Assembly (NCBI RefSeq): GCF_008831285.2
Contig: NC_045142.1
Coordinates: forward strand, 22,567,300-22,631,299
Source: Nymphaea colorata
Lineage: Eukaryota > Streptophyta > Magnoliopsida > Nymphaeales > Nymphaeaceae
Direction of reading: 5' to 3'
Length of the DNA: 64,000 nt
Part shown: piece by piece, positions 11,468-21,889 of the stretch
Numbering within the stretch: the stretch's first letter is position 1
How the letters are laid out: every line of letters starts with the position of its first letter
Notes under the pieces: generated by a model
What the model was told of the DNA's origin: nothing
The model's input: only the letters and a program-made list of their open reading frames with translations
The model's database searches: none
Program-made: the position numbers and the translations under genes

Positions 11468-12343
11468 TTATGTCAATCAGATTGAGCACATAATACGTGC
11501 CTTGAGAACTACCTGGTGCCATTGGCGTTTCTTGTTCCCCTTCCTTGCCAGAAAACTCTGTGTCCTTGGTGAATTTGAGCAGTCCCAAGGAATTGCTTTC
11601 ATTGCTTTAAGGAAAAAGACAGTAAGCAAATTTTTTATCAATGGAAAAGCCAATCTCATTTACAAGCAAGAGAAGACCACCGCCGAGGCCAACAAGGCCA
11701 AGAACTTCAAGCAAGGCAGGATTCAGAGTGCCTTCATTATGAACGCAACCAAAGACAATTCCTGGAAGCTCGATGGTGCTGGCATCATCGTCAAACAAGA
11801 GTGTCCTGGTGGCAAGTGTCCCATTTATGAAGGATTTGTGTCCATAGGAATATATGAATCCGCAAAGTTGCTTGATAGTGCAAACATGATCGTCCAGTTC
11901 CATGCAAGAGTTGGCAGAGCAGCTCTGGCTCTTGTAAGTGGACGACTGAAGTGGATCAAACATTGAGGTTTGGCTGGAGCAGGAGCCACAAGGTGGCACA
12001 TCATCCATATGAGGTCGCTACCAGTGTCGAGGGTGGCCCAGTAGAGGTGGGATACTCGCCGGAGCCAGGCATGACGGGGCTGGAGATCATGTTGGTAGTA
12101 TTGGCAAACCATGAAGCGATGTGGCAGGAGTGCAACATTGAGCACAGAGCTGCCTGCTCCGCTCGTTGTGCAAGAGTGTATGAGCTGTCATAAAGAGGAG
12201 AGAGTTATAGAGTCTCGATGAATGAGGTCTATGGAGAAGCCGAGAGGTTTGGAAGGGAAGATGGTGGTAGGGTTAGGCAGTATTGCATGCAGGAGCAGCT
12301 GCAGGAGAAGGCCGAATGCTAAGGAGGAGAAGAAGGCAGCCAT
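11468..12343 (-). pseudogene. Nepenthesin-like aspartic protease copy 1, N-terminal part
   Basis: The start codon is at 12343-12341, in the same place as in copies 2 and 3 (MAAF-type start followed by a leucine-rich signal peptide). The propeptide then reads GFSIDLIHRDS. A one-base insertion next to it causes an early stop. Further on are TLDTGSDLIW with the first catalytic motif DTGS, cysteine-rich nepenthesin-insert remnants (CGSCSSQTSMFDPLQSSTY), TRTLLFDDDASTIELPGIVFGC and LLLLVNEIGFSIDKKFAYCL. It ends at the 1.48-kb insert. The gene would have encoded a secreted acid protease. It is now broken by the insert, frameshifts and stops. Confidence 0.85.
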
Positions 12344-12386
12344 GGTGAGCGCTAGAAGGTTGTTGTATTAAGGAGAAATGTGTTGG

Positions 12387-12394
12387 TATTTATA
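12387..12394 (-). promoter_or_regulatory. TATA box of protease copy 1
   Basis: TATAAATA on the minus strand, its near edge 44 bases upstream of the ATG at 12343. Copies 2 (28679-28686) and 3 (52483-52490) have the same motif at exactly the same distance. The position is somewhat close to the ATG, implying a very short leader. Confidence 0.6.
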
Positions 12395-13560
12395 GTGGAA
12401 GTCATAGTTAGGGTTGCCGCTGATTAATGTGAGCATGTGGATTTGGAAATTGTGGAGAAAAAAAACATGTGATCAAACTGAGCAATGTATTCCTTGGTGT
12501 AACCTGTAACCATCACAATGGAGAAAATTTGGTAGCATGTTACGCTTTGGTAAATCTTGCAGTGCTTGGTTGGACTTCCACAATTTGTTTTTGTGTCTTT
12601 TTCATTGGACAGTAAAATCAAGATCTGAATATTAGTCTTGAAGACATTGGATCACAAATATTGGAAGACATTCAATCACAAATATTTGCAGGAAGGACGC
12701 AGACAGTTACAAAAGGTGACCGCAATAACAGTGAATACGCTGGAAAAAAGAGATTGTTTAAAGGTTTTGTTATTTGTGTTGCCCTTGTAAGGCATGGTAG
12801 TCCCTGCTCAAAAAACCATTCAGTGACCTGCTTAGACCATGAACCTTGACGTGTTCAAAAATGAAAATCTCTTTCCCAATCTCTCTCTCTATACATATAT
12901 ACATCTGTTCATATATACATAGATGTATTTCTATCCCCCAAGGATGTTATGGGCTCTCACCCACCGATAGTTCATCAATCAAGGGCTATGTATATATAGT
13001 GATTAGTAGAAACCAGACAATAGATCAGGGATCAAATCAGAACCTTTAAAAATGATATCAAACTATTTATTTTGAAACATAACCATATAATATGATCATA
13101 AGTTGATCATTTTTTGGTTTTCATATTGTTTTTATAATAAGTAAAAATGAATGGCTCTTATAACATCAACATGAATAGAAAAATCAATGTTTTTCATAAG
13201 AACAACTTGATTCAAAGATGTTTTATATCAAAATAATTTTTATAGATATATTAGGATGTTTATATTTCATTTAAAATAATTTTTTCTGTTTTTTATGCCT
13301 AACCTTAATGTCTGGTTTTTTATCCCTGAATGTTGACTCTAACATTGACTGTACAGTAAGGGACATTAAATCTGAACACCCATTTAAGATGGATGGCCCA
13401 AATTTTTTATACTTTCTCCCTCCTTCCCTTTCCCTCTCTCTCCTTGATTCCTTTCATCCTTCTTCTCTCTATCCGTCTCTCAGCCACTGGCAGAGGCTGG
13501 CGCCTGGCCAGGCGGACAAGATTGGCTCTGCTGGAGGGCGCTGGTCCCACCGGAAAGAGC
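12395..13560. repeat. Upstream flank of protease copy 1, shared with 25960-26880 and others
   Basis: No gene. 12395-12660 matches the regions upstream of the other two proteases. 12660-13560 is collinear with about 25960-26880. Shared phrases include GGTGACCGCAATA, the ATGTTATGGGCTCTCACCCA block, ACAACTTGATTCAAAG and TGGATGGCCCAAATTT. A CT-rich stretch (about 13420-13490) lies near the end, as in the partner copy. Confidence 0.8.
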
Positions 13561-14228
13561 AGGGGAAGATATCTGGGTATTTTATAAGTGAAGTCATGGT
13601 TGAGGTCGCCACAGATTCAGGGAAGGATGTGTTTTTGAAAATTGTGGAGAAAATAAACATGTGGCGGCGTACTGAGGAACGTATTCCAGGTGTTGTTGGT
13701 AGCATTTCCTGATGGTTAAGGTTAGTCAAATTTCCTAGTGCTGGTTGGGCTTTCACAATTTTTTTGTGTCTTTTGGTTGGTCTTACTAAAATTTAGATCT
13801 GAATATCAGTATTGAAAACTTTCTATCACAAATATCTGAAGGAAGGAAAAGAGAGAGTTTAATGTATTTTTTTGGTTGATTGGTAGCAGAAACATTTATA
13901 AATTAACTTTAAAGATTGAAACATGTACATAAAATAATAGAACTATTGTTTCATGAAAAAATAAAACTATTGCACCATAAACCTGTTTCAATCTTCAAGT
14001 CATTCATAAAGTGTCTTTCCTACCAAACAACCCATATAATAACCACAATAACTGATGAATAAATACATTGGAAGAAGAGATTGTGATAGTGGCTTTTGAA
14101 GGGCTTTTTTATTAGTCTTGCTCTTATAAGCCATGGTAGTTCCTGCCCCAAAAAACCGTCCATTGACCGGCTGAAATCATGAACATTCAAGGGTTCAAAA
14201 ATAAAAATCTCTCTTTTTCTCTCTCTGG

Positions 14229-14282
<54 letters not shown>

Positions 14283-15220
14283 CTGCGCCACAATATTTTG
14301 GGCTACTCTCACCCACTGATGAGTTGATGGGACAATGGCACTTGCTTTGAGGGGCTACAGGTGTAGCATAAATCTTTTATTAAAAAATTATCGGTTATTT
14401 TGATTGCAACAATGGTTTATGATGCCATCTGATAACATCAACAAGTTTATATATATATCCCTACAATTCAATGCACTCATTGCAACTTATAAGTTGTCCA
14501 AATAAGTAGGCTGTGCAAATGGTTAAAGATTGACCACGCCCTCAGCTTATATGCTGTTTCAGATCTTACCAACTTTCTGTCCCGTCAAACAATCTTGAGA
14601 AAATAAAAAAACATGGCTTTTAGGTGGTGAACATGAGGAACGTTCACCCAACCTATCATCTCTTAGGATACAAGACCTACTGCTTTCTATGCGTTAAGGT
14701 GTCATCTTTATATGACATCATACTAAAAATGCACCCGCACTAGCACTAAGAGATGTATAGTCTCCAGGGGCATATGCCCCATAGAACTCACTCTTTGAAA
14801 TGTTAATCTAGTATTGAAGTTAAGATGAACTTGTGTCCAGTTATATGGAGTAGCTCCACCCCATTATTTCAACTCCCCATGGTCAATTGAAAATTTGTTA
14901 ACCATATAGTTTGTGCCCTATAAAAAAAAATTCTGGCTCCGCCCTGCCCTCAGAACTTTGTTGGATAAATCTAACTTGGACATGTTCTAATTATATGTTT
15001 GAACTTGTCCTTGGTTTTTTTGTGAATCTTCTGCAAAAAACATGGTTAATTCATGAAACACCTTTTAAAATGTCTAATAAATCTAACTAATTTTGGAGTT
15101 AAACGCTCAGAACAGTAACATTAGAAGAAGGATCGACCTTTGGGCATTTTTTCCCTTTCATTGGAGGGGCTTTTAGTCTTTTTCTTGCTAGTTCATAGTC
15201 ATTATGTCACGCCAGGCTAT
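13561..15220. repeat. Second, gene-less copy of the protease upstream flank
   Basis: From about 13561 the sequence restarts the protease upstream region (TTTATAAGTGAAGTCATGGTTGAGGTC-like, with the TATA motif slightly changed) without any protease gene next to it. It runs on through the CCCGTCAAAC region. 14230-15220 parallels 29180-30118, which lies upstream of protease copy 2. A long TA tract lies at 14229-14281. It appears to be a partial tandem duplication of the protease segment. Confidence 0.7.
14229..14281. repeat. TA microsatellite
   Basis: An uninterrupted (TA)n of about 53 bases, inside the duplicated flank. The equivalent place in the 26.2-kb copy also carries a TA tract (26262-26291). 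At 12.9 and 29.2 kb only TA-rich ATACATA sequence is present. Confidence 0.95.
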
Positions 15221-15577
15221 GTCACCTAAGGGCAGGGTGTGGGTGCGGGTGCCGGAGCAGCACATCCTAAAAAATTTAGATGCGACGGTGCGGCGAGGGT
15301 ATTTTATTATTATTATTATTAAATTATTATATATATAACTAAATAAGAATATATATATTATTATTACAATTTAGTTATTAATGTATATAACATACTTGAA
15401 TAATTGCATATTGCATAGGAAAATATCATAACAACATATATTATATAAGTAATTTAATAATATGACATTGTAACTGGGCTCGAGCATGAGTCGGAGCTGC
15501 ACCCATGTCCGGTACGCACCCGATTCTATGCGACTCAGGTGCGGTAGTAAAATAGAAGAGTCCGGGTACTTAGGGGC
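15221..15577. mobile_element. Probable insertion, about 357 bp, type unclear
   Basis: The flanks align with the uninterrupted site near 30110-30130 (a CCAGGTTATCTATAATAG phrase). Here that phrase is split into CCAGGCTAT on the left (15212-15220) and CTAGGTTATCTATAACAG on the right (from 15577). A repeated, diverged 8-base CAGGCTAT/TAGGTTAT at the two edges fits an 8-base target duplication. The insert has GC-rich GGTGCGG ends around an ATT-rich core (15301-15470). A hAT-like non-autonomous element is possible; clear terminal inverted repeats were not seen. Confidence 0.5.
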
Positions 15578-16530
15578 TAGGTTATCTATAACAGCGTGGG
15601 GCATGGTTTGTCTTTATACTCGTGTTTTCGTTTCTTCATTGTTCTTTAAAATAGTTTCGATCATAGAAAAAAGATAAAAGGTCTTCATGTTTTAAACATT
15701 GAGGTTTCCTTAATAAATAATACAATGACTTTGAAAAAATAAGAAAAAAGGGATAAATACGAAAAATTTTAAAAATCCTAAAAATGTAAAAGAAGTGATC
15801 ATCTAATAAAACAAACATCTTAAAATAAATAGAAAAGCCACAAACAAAAATTTGAACTGTGGATTCTAAACCGATTGATCGTAAAAGTATAAGTTGCAAG
15901 TTCAATTTACCAATAATGGTATTCCCAGTTCCATGAGTTATTTTAGGCGATGGCCTTGGCCTTCCTTTTTATACCCGTACCAATGTCTAATGACATCGGC
16001 TCATGCCGGTCAATACCGACTTGTGTACCTTCCAGTCAAACCGTGCTGAACGGGGTCACGCTAACTAGTCTTTTCTTTGGAAAGCTAAACTGTGGAACGA
16101 GTGGTTGCTCATTCTGTTCGACCAGTAGTTACCTCTCAAAAAAGCAAACCAAGAAAGAAACTGGGCTGGGTCCATCAATGGTCCACCATGCTTCTTGATG
16201 CATATATGGCCATCTAAACCCATTTCTTACTCGTTATCACTTGATGTTTCTCAAGTGCCCTGCATGTGGTCATACGCCCGTCTAAACCCATTTCCTAGAA
16301 AATAAGATGATAATGTATATAATACTCTAATTTAGATGAGTAGGAGGTCATCCCACGATCCAAGTGAAAGCTGAAGCTACTCTTTCCCCTTACTCCCAAG
16401 CCCACTGCTGTATCATGCAAGCAAGTGGAGCCAAATGTCAAACAATTAACAGCCAGACGACCAGGCATGAGGCCAGTTGCTGTCATCCAACTGCTCTCTC
16501 TCTTCCTCTGCTGCTGCCTTCTCTCGCCGG
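15578..16530. other. Gene-free interval
   Basis: No gene. 15900-16330 contains the dispersed repeat also seen near 38570-38730 and 7340-7510 (CCATGAGTT, GGCGATGGCC, CCAGTCAAAC, CTTTGGAAA phrases). 15660-15900 is A-rich. Confidence 0.5.
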
Positions 16531-16559
16531 CTGCTGCCTCAGACGCATCCATCGCATTT

Positions 16560-17020
16560 CCCCTTCTCTCGCTACTGCTGCCTCAGACGCATCCGTCGTC
16601 CCTCTTGCTCTTGGTGCAGCTCCTGCTCCCACCTTCATGCCAGGTACCCCTTCGGCCTTCCTTTCTTCTTCTCCTTGTTGTTCTTCTTCTTCCTACTCCT
16701 CCCAACTGAGTTTGCCCAAATAAAACCCACCAGAAATCACTGCTGCTGCCTTCTCTCGCCACTGCTGCCTCAGACGCATCCGTCGCCTTTCCCCTTCTCT
16801 CGCTGCTGCTGCCTCAGATGCATCAGTCATCCCTCTTGCTCTTGCTGCAGCTCCTGCTCCCACCTTCACGCCAGGTACCCCTTCGGCCTTCCTTTGTTCT
16901 ACTCCTTGTCGTTCTTCTTCTTCTTCCTCCTCCCAACTGCTTTTGCCCGAATGAAACCTGCCAGAAATCACTGCTGCTTCTTTCTCTCGCCGCTGCTGCC
17001 TCAGATGCCATCAACGCTCA
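16560..17020. repeat. CT-rich tandem repeat with a 231-bp period
   Basis: Two full units and part of a third. TCCTGCTCCCACCTTCA occurs at 16621 and 16852, and CAGAAATCAC at 16731 and 16962, both 231 bases apart. The unit is pyrimidine-rich with many CTG/CTT runs, so long frames open on both strands (for example 16477-17193 plus). These lack any domain and look compositional. CAGGTACC, which resembles a splice donor, occurs in both units. It might be an expanded 5' untranslated region or first exon of a host gene now cut by the Copia insertion at 17157, but nothing confirms this. Confidence 0.8.
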
Positions 17021-17151
17021 CATTCGCTGCTACCTCCTCCTTTCCCCTTCCACAAGGTTTACAGATCTTTTCGATCTCCCTCTCTTTCTCTCTGCTGCTT
17101 TGTGGCGTAGCCCCTTTTTCTTCTGTGAGTTTTTTCGAGTTTTTTGTTGAA

Positions 17152-17156
17152 CTATG
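17152..17156. other. Target-site duplication, left (CTATG)
   Basis: CTATG directly precedes the 5' LTR and recurs directly after the 3' LTR at 22359-22363. A 5-base duplication is standard for Copia integration and proves the two LTRs belong to one insertion. Confidence 0.95.
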
Positions 17157-17629
17157 TGTAAGATCATTTGGTGGGCCGACATATGTCAATTAGGAATTTT
17201 AGACATTATGGCTGTCTTAACGTAAATATCCGCTTAAGTGATTGCATTTTAGGATATTACGTCATTTTAGATGGTATGGGGTAATTTTGAAATGTATAGA
17301 TACCAGTACGCAATTACGGAGTCTTTGATGGGCGGAATCTGTAATTGTCCTTATTATAAAATGGTAGTGGTCCCTGGGGTCGTGCAAGGGTTGCCTGAAA
17401 CATTGGTTTCTAGGGTTTTCCTCTTCCCATCTGAGAGAGACCTCAAGCGCGCCGCACGTACCCTGGAAGACCCTGCTGCGATCTTCCCGTGCACCAGATC
17501 AGATGGATTCAGGTACGCTTCCGCTTCAGTTTAAGGTTTCGTTTATTTCAATGATTTAGCATGAGCATGATCCTGTTTAGGGTATATACATTTGGTTTTG
17601 TATATGCGTTATGGGGAAAAATCCCAACA
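17157..17629 (+). repeat. 5' LTR of Copia copy 2
   Basis: 473 bp, starting TGTAAGATCATTTGG and ending ATCCCAACA. It holds a TATA-like TTATTATAAAAT at about 17351. An 87-codon open frame (17271-17534) ends just after a CAGGTACG sequence that could act as a splice donor. The frame is equally open in the 3' LTR but has no recognisable domain. Confidence 0.95.
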
Positions 17630-17631
17630 TT

Positions 17632-17644
17632 TGGTATCAGAGCA
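17632..17644 (+). other. Primer-binding site (initiator Met tRNA)
   Basis: TGGTATCAGAGCA, the complement of the 3' end of plant initiator methionine tRNA, two bases after the 5' LTR. It starts minus-strand cDNA synthesis in Copia elements. Confidence 0.95.
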
Positions 17645-18190
17645 CATGTTCTTCATTAAATCGTTGAATTTTTGGATGATTTTGTGCGTCTTCCCATTGG
17701 GTTCTTTCCTGTTCTTCGGCTGCAAGTATTGTTTTCAAAAAAAAAAAAAAATTAGGTTGAGGGCATGCACGGCTTCCGTTGCAGCCATCAGGAGGGTCGG
17801 AGAAGGGGACGAAAGGATCGGCCGGCGTCAGTCGTCGTTGGGCGATGGCGGGCCTCCTGCCGTTGGGGCGCGTCCCTGCCTGCGGCCACCCACGCCGTTG
17901 GGTGGCCTGTCGGTGCTCTCCGCGTATCCGTTGCAGCCATCTGAAGCCGACGCATAAGGAAGCCGACGCATAAGGAAAGGGGACGCTGGCGACGCTGGCG
18001 GCACCTGCCGGCGGCCACCCACGGTGTTGGGTGGCCTGCCGGTGGAGCTTCACCGCCCGCCTGCCGTTCGGCAGGTGAGCGGTGGAGGCGACGCCCGCGA
18101 CCGCCCGTGCGGTTGAGCGGGCAGGTCGGCCTGGGTCGGGTCTTGACAGACCCGATCCGGATCCATCAGCTTTAAAAAAAAAAAAAAAAA
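17645..18190. other. GC-rich leader of Copia copy 2 between two A-tracts
   Basis: From about 17760 to 18165 the sequence is strongly GC-rich, in contrast to everything around it. It is bounded by A runs at 17738-17751 and 18174-18190. Internal near-repeats occur (GCGGCCACCCACG-like phrases at 17881 and 18011; GAAGCCGACGCATAAGGAA twice near 17943-17976). Long frames exist on both strands but show no domain. The bounding A-tracts are compatible with captured or retroposed sequence. Confidence 0.6.
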
Positions 18191-18214
18191 TTGCCGCCTC
18201 GCGCCCGAGCCGCT

Positions 18215-18830
18215 GTGTTTGATTTTTTGAACCGGGTCGGGTCCGACCCGTATCCATGCGGTTTAACTTTTGAGAAACGGTTCATCCTTGTCAAACCGGT
18301 TCTGAAAAGAGTCGAACCGGTTTGTTCGGTTTCAGACCGATTCAGTTTGTTTTTAGACCGGTTCGGACCTTTCAGATCCGATTCAGACCATTTTGGGGTC
18401 GGTTTATTCATTTGAGAATCGATTCGAACCATTTTCGGACCGATTCAGGGCTTTTCAGAACCAGTTCATTTGGTTTTGGAACCGATTCTAGCATTTCAGA
18501 GCCGACTAAGTTGATTTTCGAACCGATTCGGGCATTTTCAGAACGGTTCACTTGATATTTAGACCGATTCAGGCTTTTCAGACCGGTTCATTGAGTTCTG
18601 GAACCGTTTTTAGCCAATTTTAACCGGTTTATGGGTTTTAGAACTGATACGGTCTATTTTTGACCGATACGTCAAATTTTTAGACTGGTTAAGCCCTATG
18701 TAGGGGTATGTGGGTGTTCTAATTGTGGTTTAAGAACGATACGGGCCATTTTAAGGCCGATTCAGTAGTTCTTGACCCTCTTAAGCACGATTATGATACC
18801 GGTTTATAAATTTTGGACACTTTTGGGCCC
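18215..18830. repeat. Diverged tandem repeat of ACCGRTTC units inside Copia copy 2
   Basis: The phrases GAACCGATTC, GACCGGTTC and close variants recur roughly every 25-35 bases with TTTTCAG-like spacers for about 600 bases. The 5' part is regular and the 3' part increasingly decayed. It lies where gag would be expected. No protein reading makes sense through it. Confidence 0.8.
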
Positions 18831-19550
18831 CTTTTATTGGATCATTTTGGTTTTGGATTCAATGTAGGGTAAATTTGTATGTAATTTTAATTCATGTATC
18901 ATGTTTTGCATGTTTTAAATTTGTGGGTGTACTTTAGATGAATATTTGGATTATGAATTTGATCTTTGGCCATATCTGTTGTTTGAAATGAGTAAGTTTG
19001 TATTTTATGTCGCCAAAGTGACCTCTGTTGTACGAATTTGCCTGTTTTGAACATTAGATGGTAGTATATTTGATCCATGTGGGCAATGATCAACCCAAAG
19101 GAGGATTGTTGCTTGGTCAGGTTTAAGTATACAGGGCAATGAATATGTGATAATTTTTAAGGTTTCCATGTGAATAGCGAGTCAATCCAAAGATAGGCTC
19201 GTTGTTTGACAGGGTTAATTATCTATATTCATTGTTGACCAAGAATACCACTTGCAGTTAGTATTTCAATCCAAAGATTGGATATTAACGTTGCACCGGT
19301 ACCTTGTGACGGGTTTTGGGCCATTGTGTTTAAATTCATTTATATTTATTGTTTCATCTTTGTACATATATTGATTGTGAGTACACTTTGGTTTGTTCTT
19401 TGTGTAGTGAGTTTTGCTTATATGATATTTGCAAATTTTGAGTACTATTCATGAGTTAAATGATTCGATTTTTTCAAGTAAGAAAAGAAAGACTGTTAAA
19501 GAAGTTGCAGTTGACCAATCATCCGTTAAGAAACAAAAGAAGCATAAGGA
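18831..19550 (+). other. Internal Copia copy 2 sequence before the zinc knuckle
   Basis: AT-rich, no open gag frame. The phrases TCAACCCAAAGGAGGATTGT (19090), TCAATCCAAAGATAGG (19183) and TCAATCCAAAGATTGG (19266) are repeated versions of one motif. Sequence just before 19551 (AAGAAACAAAAGAAG) may be the last trace of a basic gag tail. Confidence 0.5.
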
Positions 19551-19976
19551 ATGCCTATCAGGCTGCTTCTTTTGCAAGGTGAAGGTCATATGAAGGAGGA
19601 TTGTACTGAGTATTACGCATGGCGTGAAATGAAGGGTACATTTCTCACTTTGGTTTGTTCTGAGGTTAATTTAACTTCAGTACCCAGAAACACTTGGTGG
19701 GTAGATTCAGGTGCTACTACTTACATAAGTGTCTCTATGCAAGGCTGCCTAAATTGTCGGACGCCAATTGATGCTGAAAGATTCATCTATGAGGGTGATG
19801 ATATGAAGGCGAATGTTGAAGCCATAACAGATTTTCGGTTATTGTTAAAGACTGGTTGCTATTTGAATTTGATAGAAACTTATGTAATACCTCCTTTTAG
19901 ACGGAATTTGGTTGTTATTTCCTTATTGAACAAATTTGGTTATTATTGTTCATTTAGAGGAAATAAATTTAAGTAG
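19551..19976 (+). pseudogene. Copia copy 2 zinc knuckle and protease fragment
   Basis: A CCHC knuckle can be recognised as CFFCK in one frame and GEGHMKEDC in the next, separated by a one-base loss near 19578. The protease follows with NTWWVDSGATTYIS, keeping the catalytic Asp, and continues to VISLLNKFGYYCSF before a stop at 19974. In an active element this protease would cut the gag-pol polyprotein. The frameshift and stop disable it. Confidence 0.85.
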
Positions 19977-20089
19977 TTTCTGCATTCAAATTTGAATTCC
20001 ACTGGTTCTTTGTCTAGTAGCGATAACCTTTATTTGCTTGATACGGTTGCTTCATATAATGAAACCTTGCATCTTACGTTTAGTGGTAC

Positions 20090-20340
20090 TAAAAGAAAAT
20101 TAGCCAAAGAGAATTTTGCTATGTTATGGCATTGGCGCTTAGGACATATCTCTGAAAAGAGAATATAAAAGCTTATGTCAAAAGGAATTCTTGAGTCCCT
20201 TGATTTTGCAGACTTTAATGTTTGCATTGAATGCATAAAGGGAAAATGAACAAACATTAAGGGGTTATAAGTTTTTTAATCCATTCAGTAAGTCTTTCTT
20301 TGAAAGGGAAACACCCATTTCTTTGAGGATATTGAGTTTG
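20090..20340 (+). pseudogene. Copia copy 2 gag-pre-integrase remnant, integrase core deleted
   Basis: The stretch reads KRKLAKENFAMLWHWRLGHIS, then stops, then CIECIKGK, giving most of the HHCC zinc-binding pattern that precedes integrase. Within about 40 bases the sequence jumps to material normally found after the integrase core (FFEDIEFG-like, across a frame change). The whole catalytic core, usually several hundred bases, is therefore missing. Confidence 0.8.
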
Positions 20341-20479
20341 GGAGGTGATCAGGTTATGAACATTGCTTTTGAAGAGGGACCTGAGTCCACTCTATTCAGA
20401 AGAAGGCAATGATGTTGATCTCTATACTGAAGAACAAACTCAACAACCTCAAGAAAATTAAGTAGAGGTGTCACTAAGG

Positions 20480-21490
20480 AAATCCATATATGGACTAAAG
20501 CAAGTTTTCCAGTCATTACAAACTTCATCAAGTTATAGTTTCATTTGGTTTCGAAACTAATATGGTTGATGAATATGTATACCAAAAGTTCAGTGGGGGC
20601 AAATTTATCTTTCTGGTTTTATATGTCAATGATATATTGCTGAAAAGTAATGATGTGGGCATATTGCATGAAACTAAGAATTTCTTGTCAACAAAGTTTG
20701 ACATGAAGGATCTTGGTTGTGCATCTTTTGTATTAGGGGTCCAAATATTTCGAGATCATTCTCGGTGTATTCTTGGATTATCACAAAAGGCCTACATTGA
20801 TAATGTGCTTCAGCGATATAACTTGAAGGATTGTAAACCAGGAAATACTCCAGTTACTAAAGGAGACAAGTTTAGTCTCAAACAGTGCCCTAAAAGTGAA
20901 ATCGAATCTAAGGAAATGGAAAGGATTCCCTATTTGTCTGTTGTGGGAAGCCTTATGTATGCTCGGGTTTGTACTCGTTTGGATATTGCATTTATCATTT
21001 GAATGTTAGGCAGATACTTAAGTGATCTTGGTATGGATCATTGGGAAGCAGCCAAAAGGGTATTGAGGTACTTACAAAGAACAAAAGGTTTTATGCTCAC
21101 ATACAGGAAGTCAGACCAGTGGGAGATCATTGGGTATTCAGATTCTGACTTTGTTGGGTGCCAAGATAATGACATTCAATCAGGTTTTATGATTGCAGAA
21201 TTTTGTCACGAGGCTGCGCATTATGTATGGTATAGAAAGACTACTAAGATTGTTCTGTGACAATAATTCAGCAGTCATGTACTCTTATAACAGCCACAGT
21301 TTGTCAAAGTCGTAGCACATCGACATTAAGTTTTTGGGCTGTTAAAGAGGGGATACAGAATGGTCAGGTGTCTTTAGAGCATATTGGGACAAACTCTATG
21401 ATTGCGGATCCGTTTACCAAGGGTTTAACACATAAGGTCTTTCACGAACATGTTGTTCATATGGGGGTGTTAGCCTTGGATGATGTGCTG
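20480..21490 (+). pseudogene. Copia copy 2 reverse transcriptase C-half and RNase H
   Basis: It begins IYGLKQVFQSLQ, then (new frame) FIFLVLYVNDILL. The catalytic YVDD box has become YVND, which should abolish polymerisation. DMKDLGCASFVLGVQIFRD, AYIDNVLQRYN, PYLSVVGSLMYA and VLRYLQRTKGF follow in normal Copia order, with a stop at 21000. RNase H starts at GYSDSDFVGC, and AVKEGIQNGQVSLEHIGT and MIADPFTKGL complete the C-terminus in another frame. The N-terminal RT is absent. Confidence 0.85.
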
Positions 21491-21878
21491 GTTTAGTGGG
21501 AGTTTGTATTTTGTTTGCTCTAATGTATGACACATATTTAGTTTTCTGCAGAATAAAGTTTAAAGTTCTTTGGTTCCATTCTGTGTTTAGGTTTTGATCT
21601 CCATAAGGTTTTAAAGTTGGACCAGTTGAGAATAGACATGTTGTAATCACATTGCATGTAATTCTCATGCTATACATCCATATCAGATCTATGTCATTGA
21701 TTATGTTAACATTTGTGATCATTGAAAGTTTAGCTAATTTTATTATAGTGAAAGCCGCTTTGGTTCTGTGTTGATATGGTCATGGACGAGATTGGTGAAA
21801 ATGACGTTTAATAAGATAGCAATTATGAGCTCCTAAGGTTTTGTGTAATGTCTGAATGTATAAAGACATATTTGGCCC

Positions 21879-21889
21879 AAGTGGGAGAT
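21879..21889 (+). other. Polypurine tract of Copia copy 2
   Basis: AAGTGGGAGAT immediately before the 3' LTR. It is the typical Copia plus-strand primer. Confidence 0.9.

Noticed and set aside
16477-17193. 238-codon plus-strand frame, Ser/Pro/Cys-rich
   Set aside because: It lies in the pyrimidine-rich 231-bp repeat. Several frames on both strands are open there and no domain is visible, so it is compositional.
17637-18257. 206-codon minus-strand frame
   Set aside because: It is produced by the GC-rich block and A-tracts inside the Copia leader (Phe runs from poly-A), with no domain.
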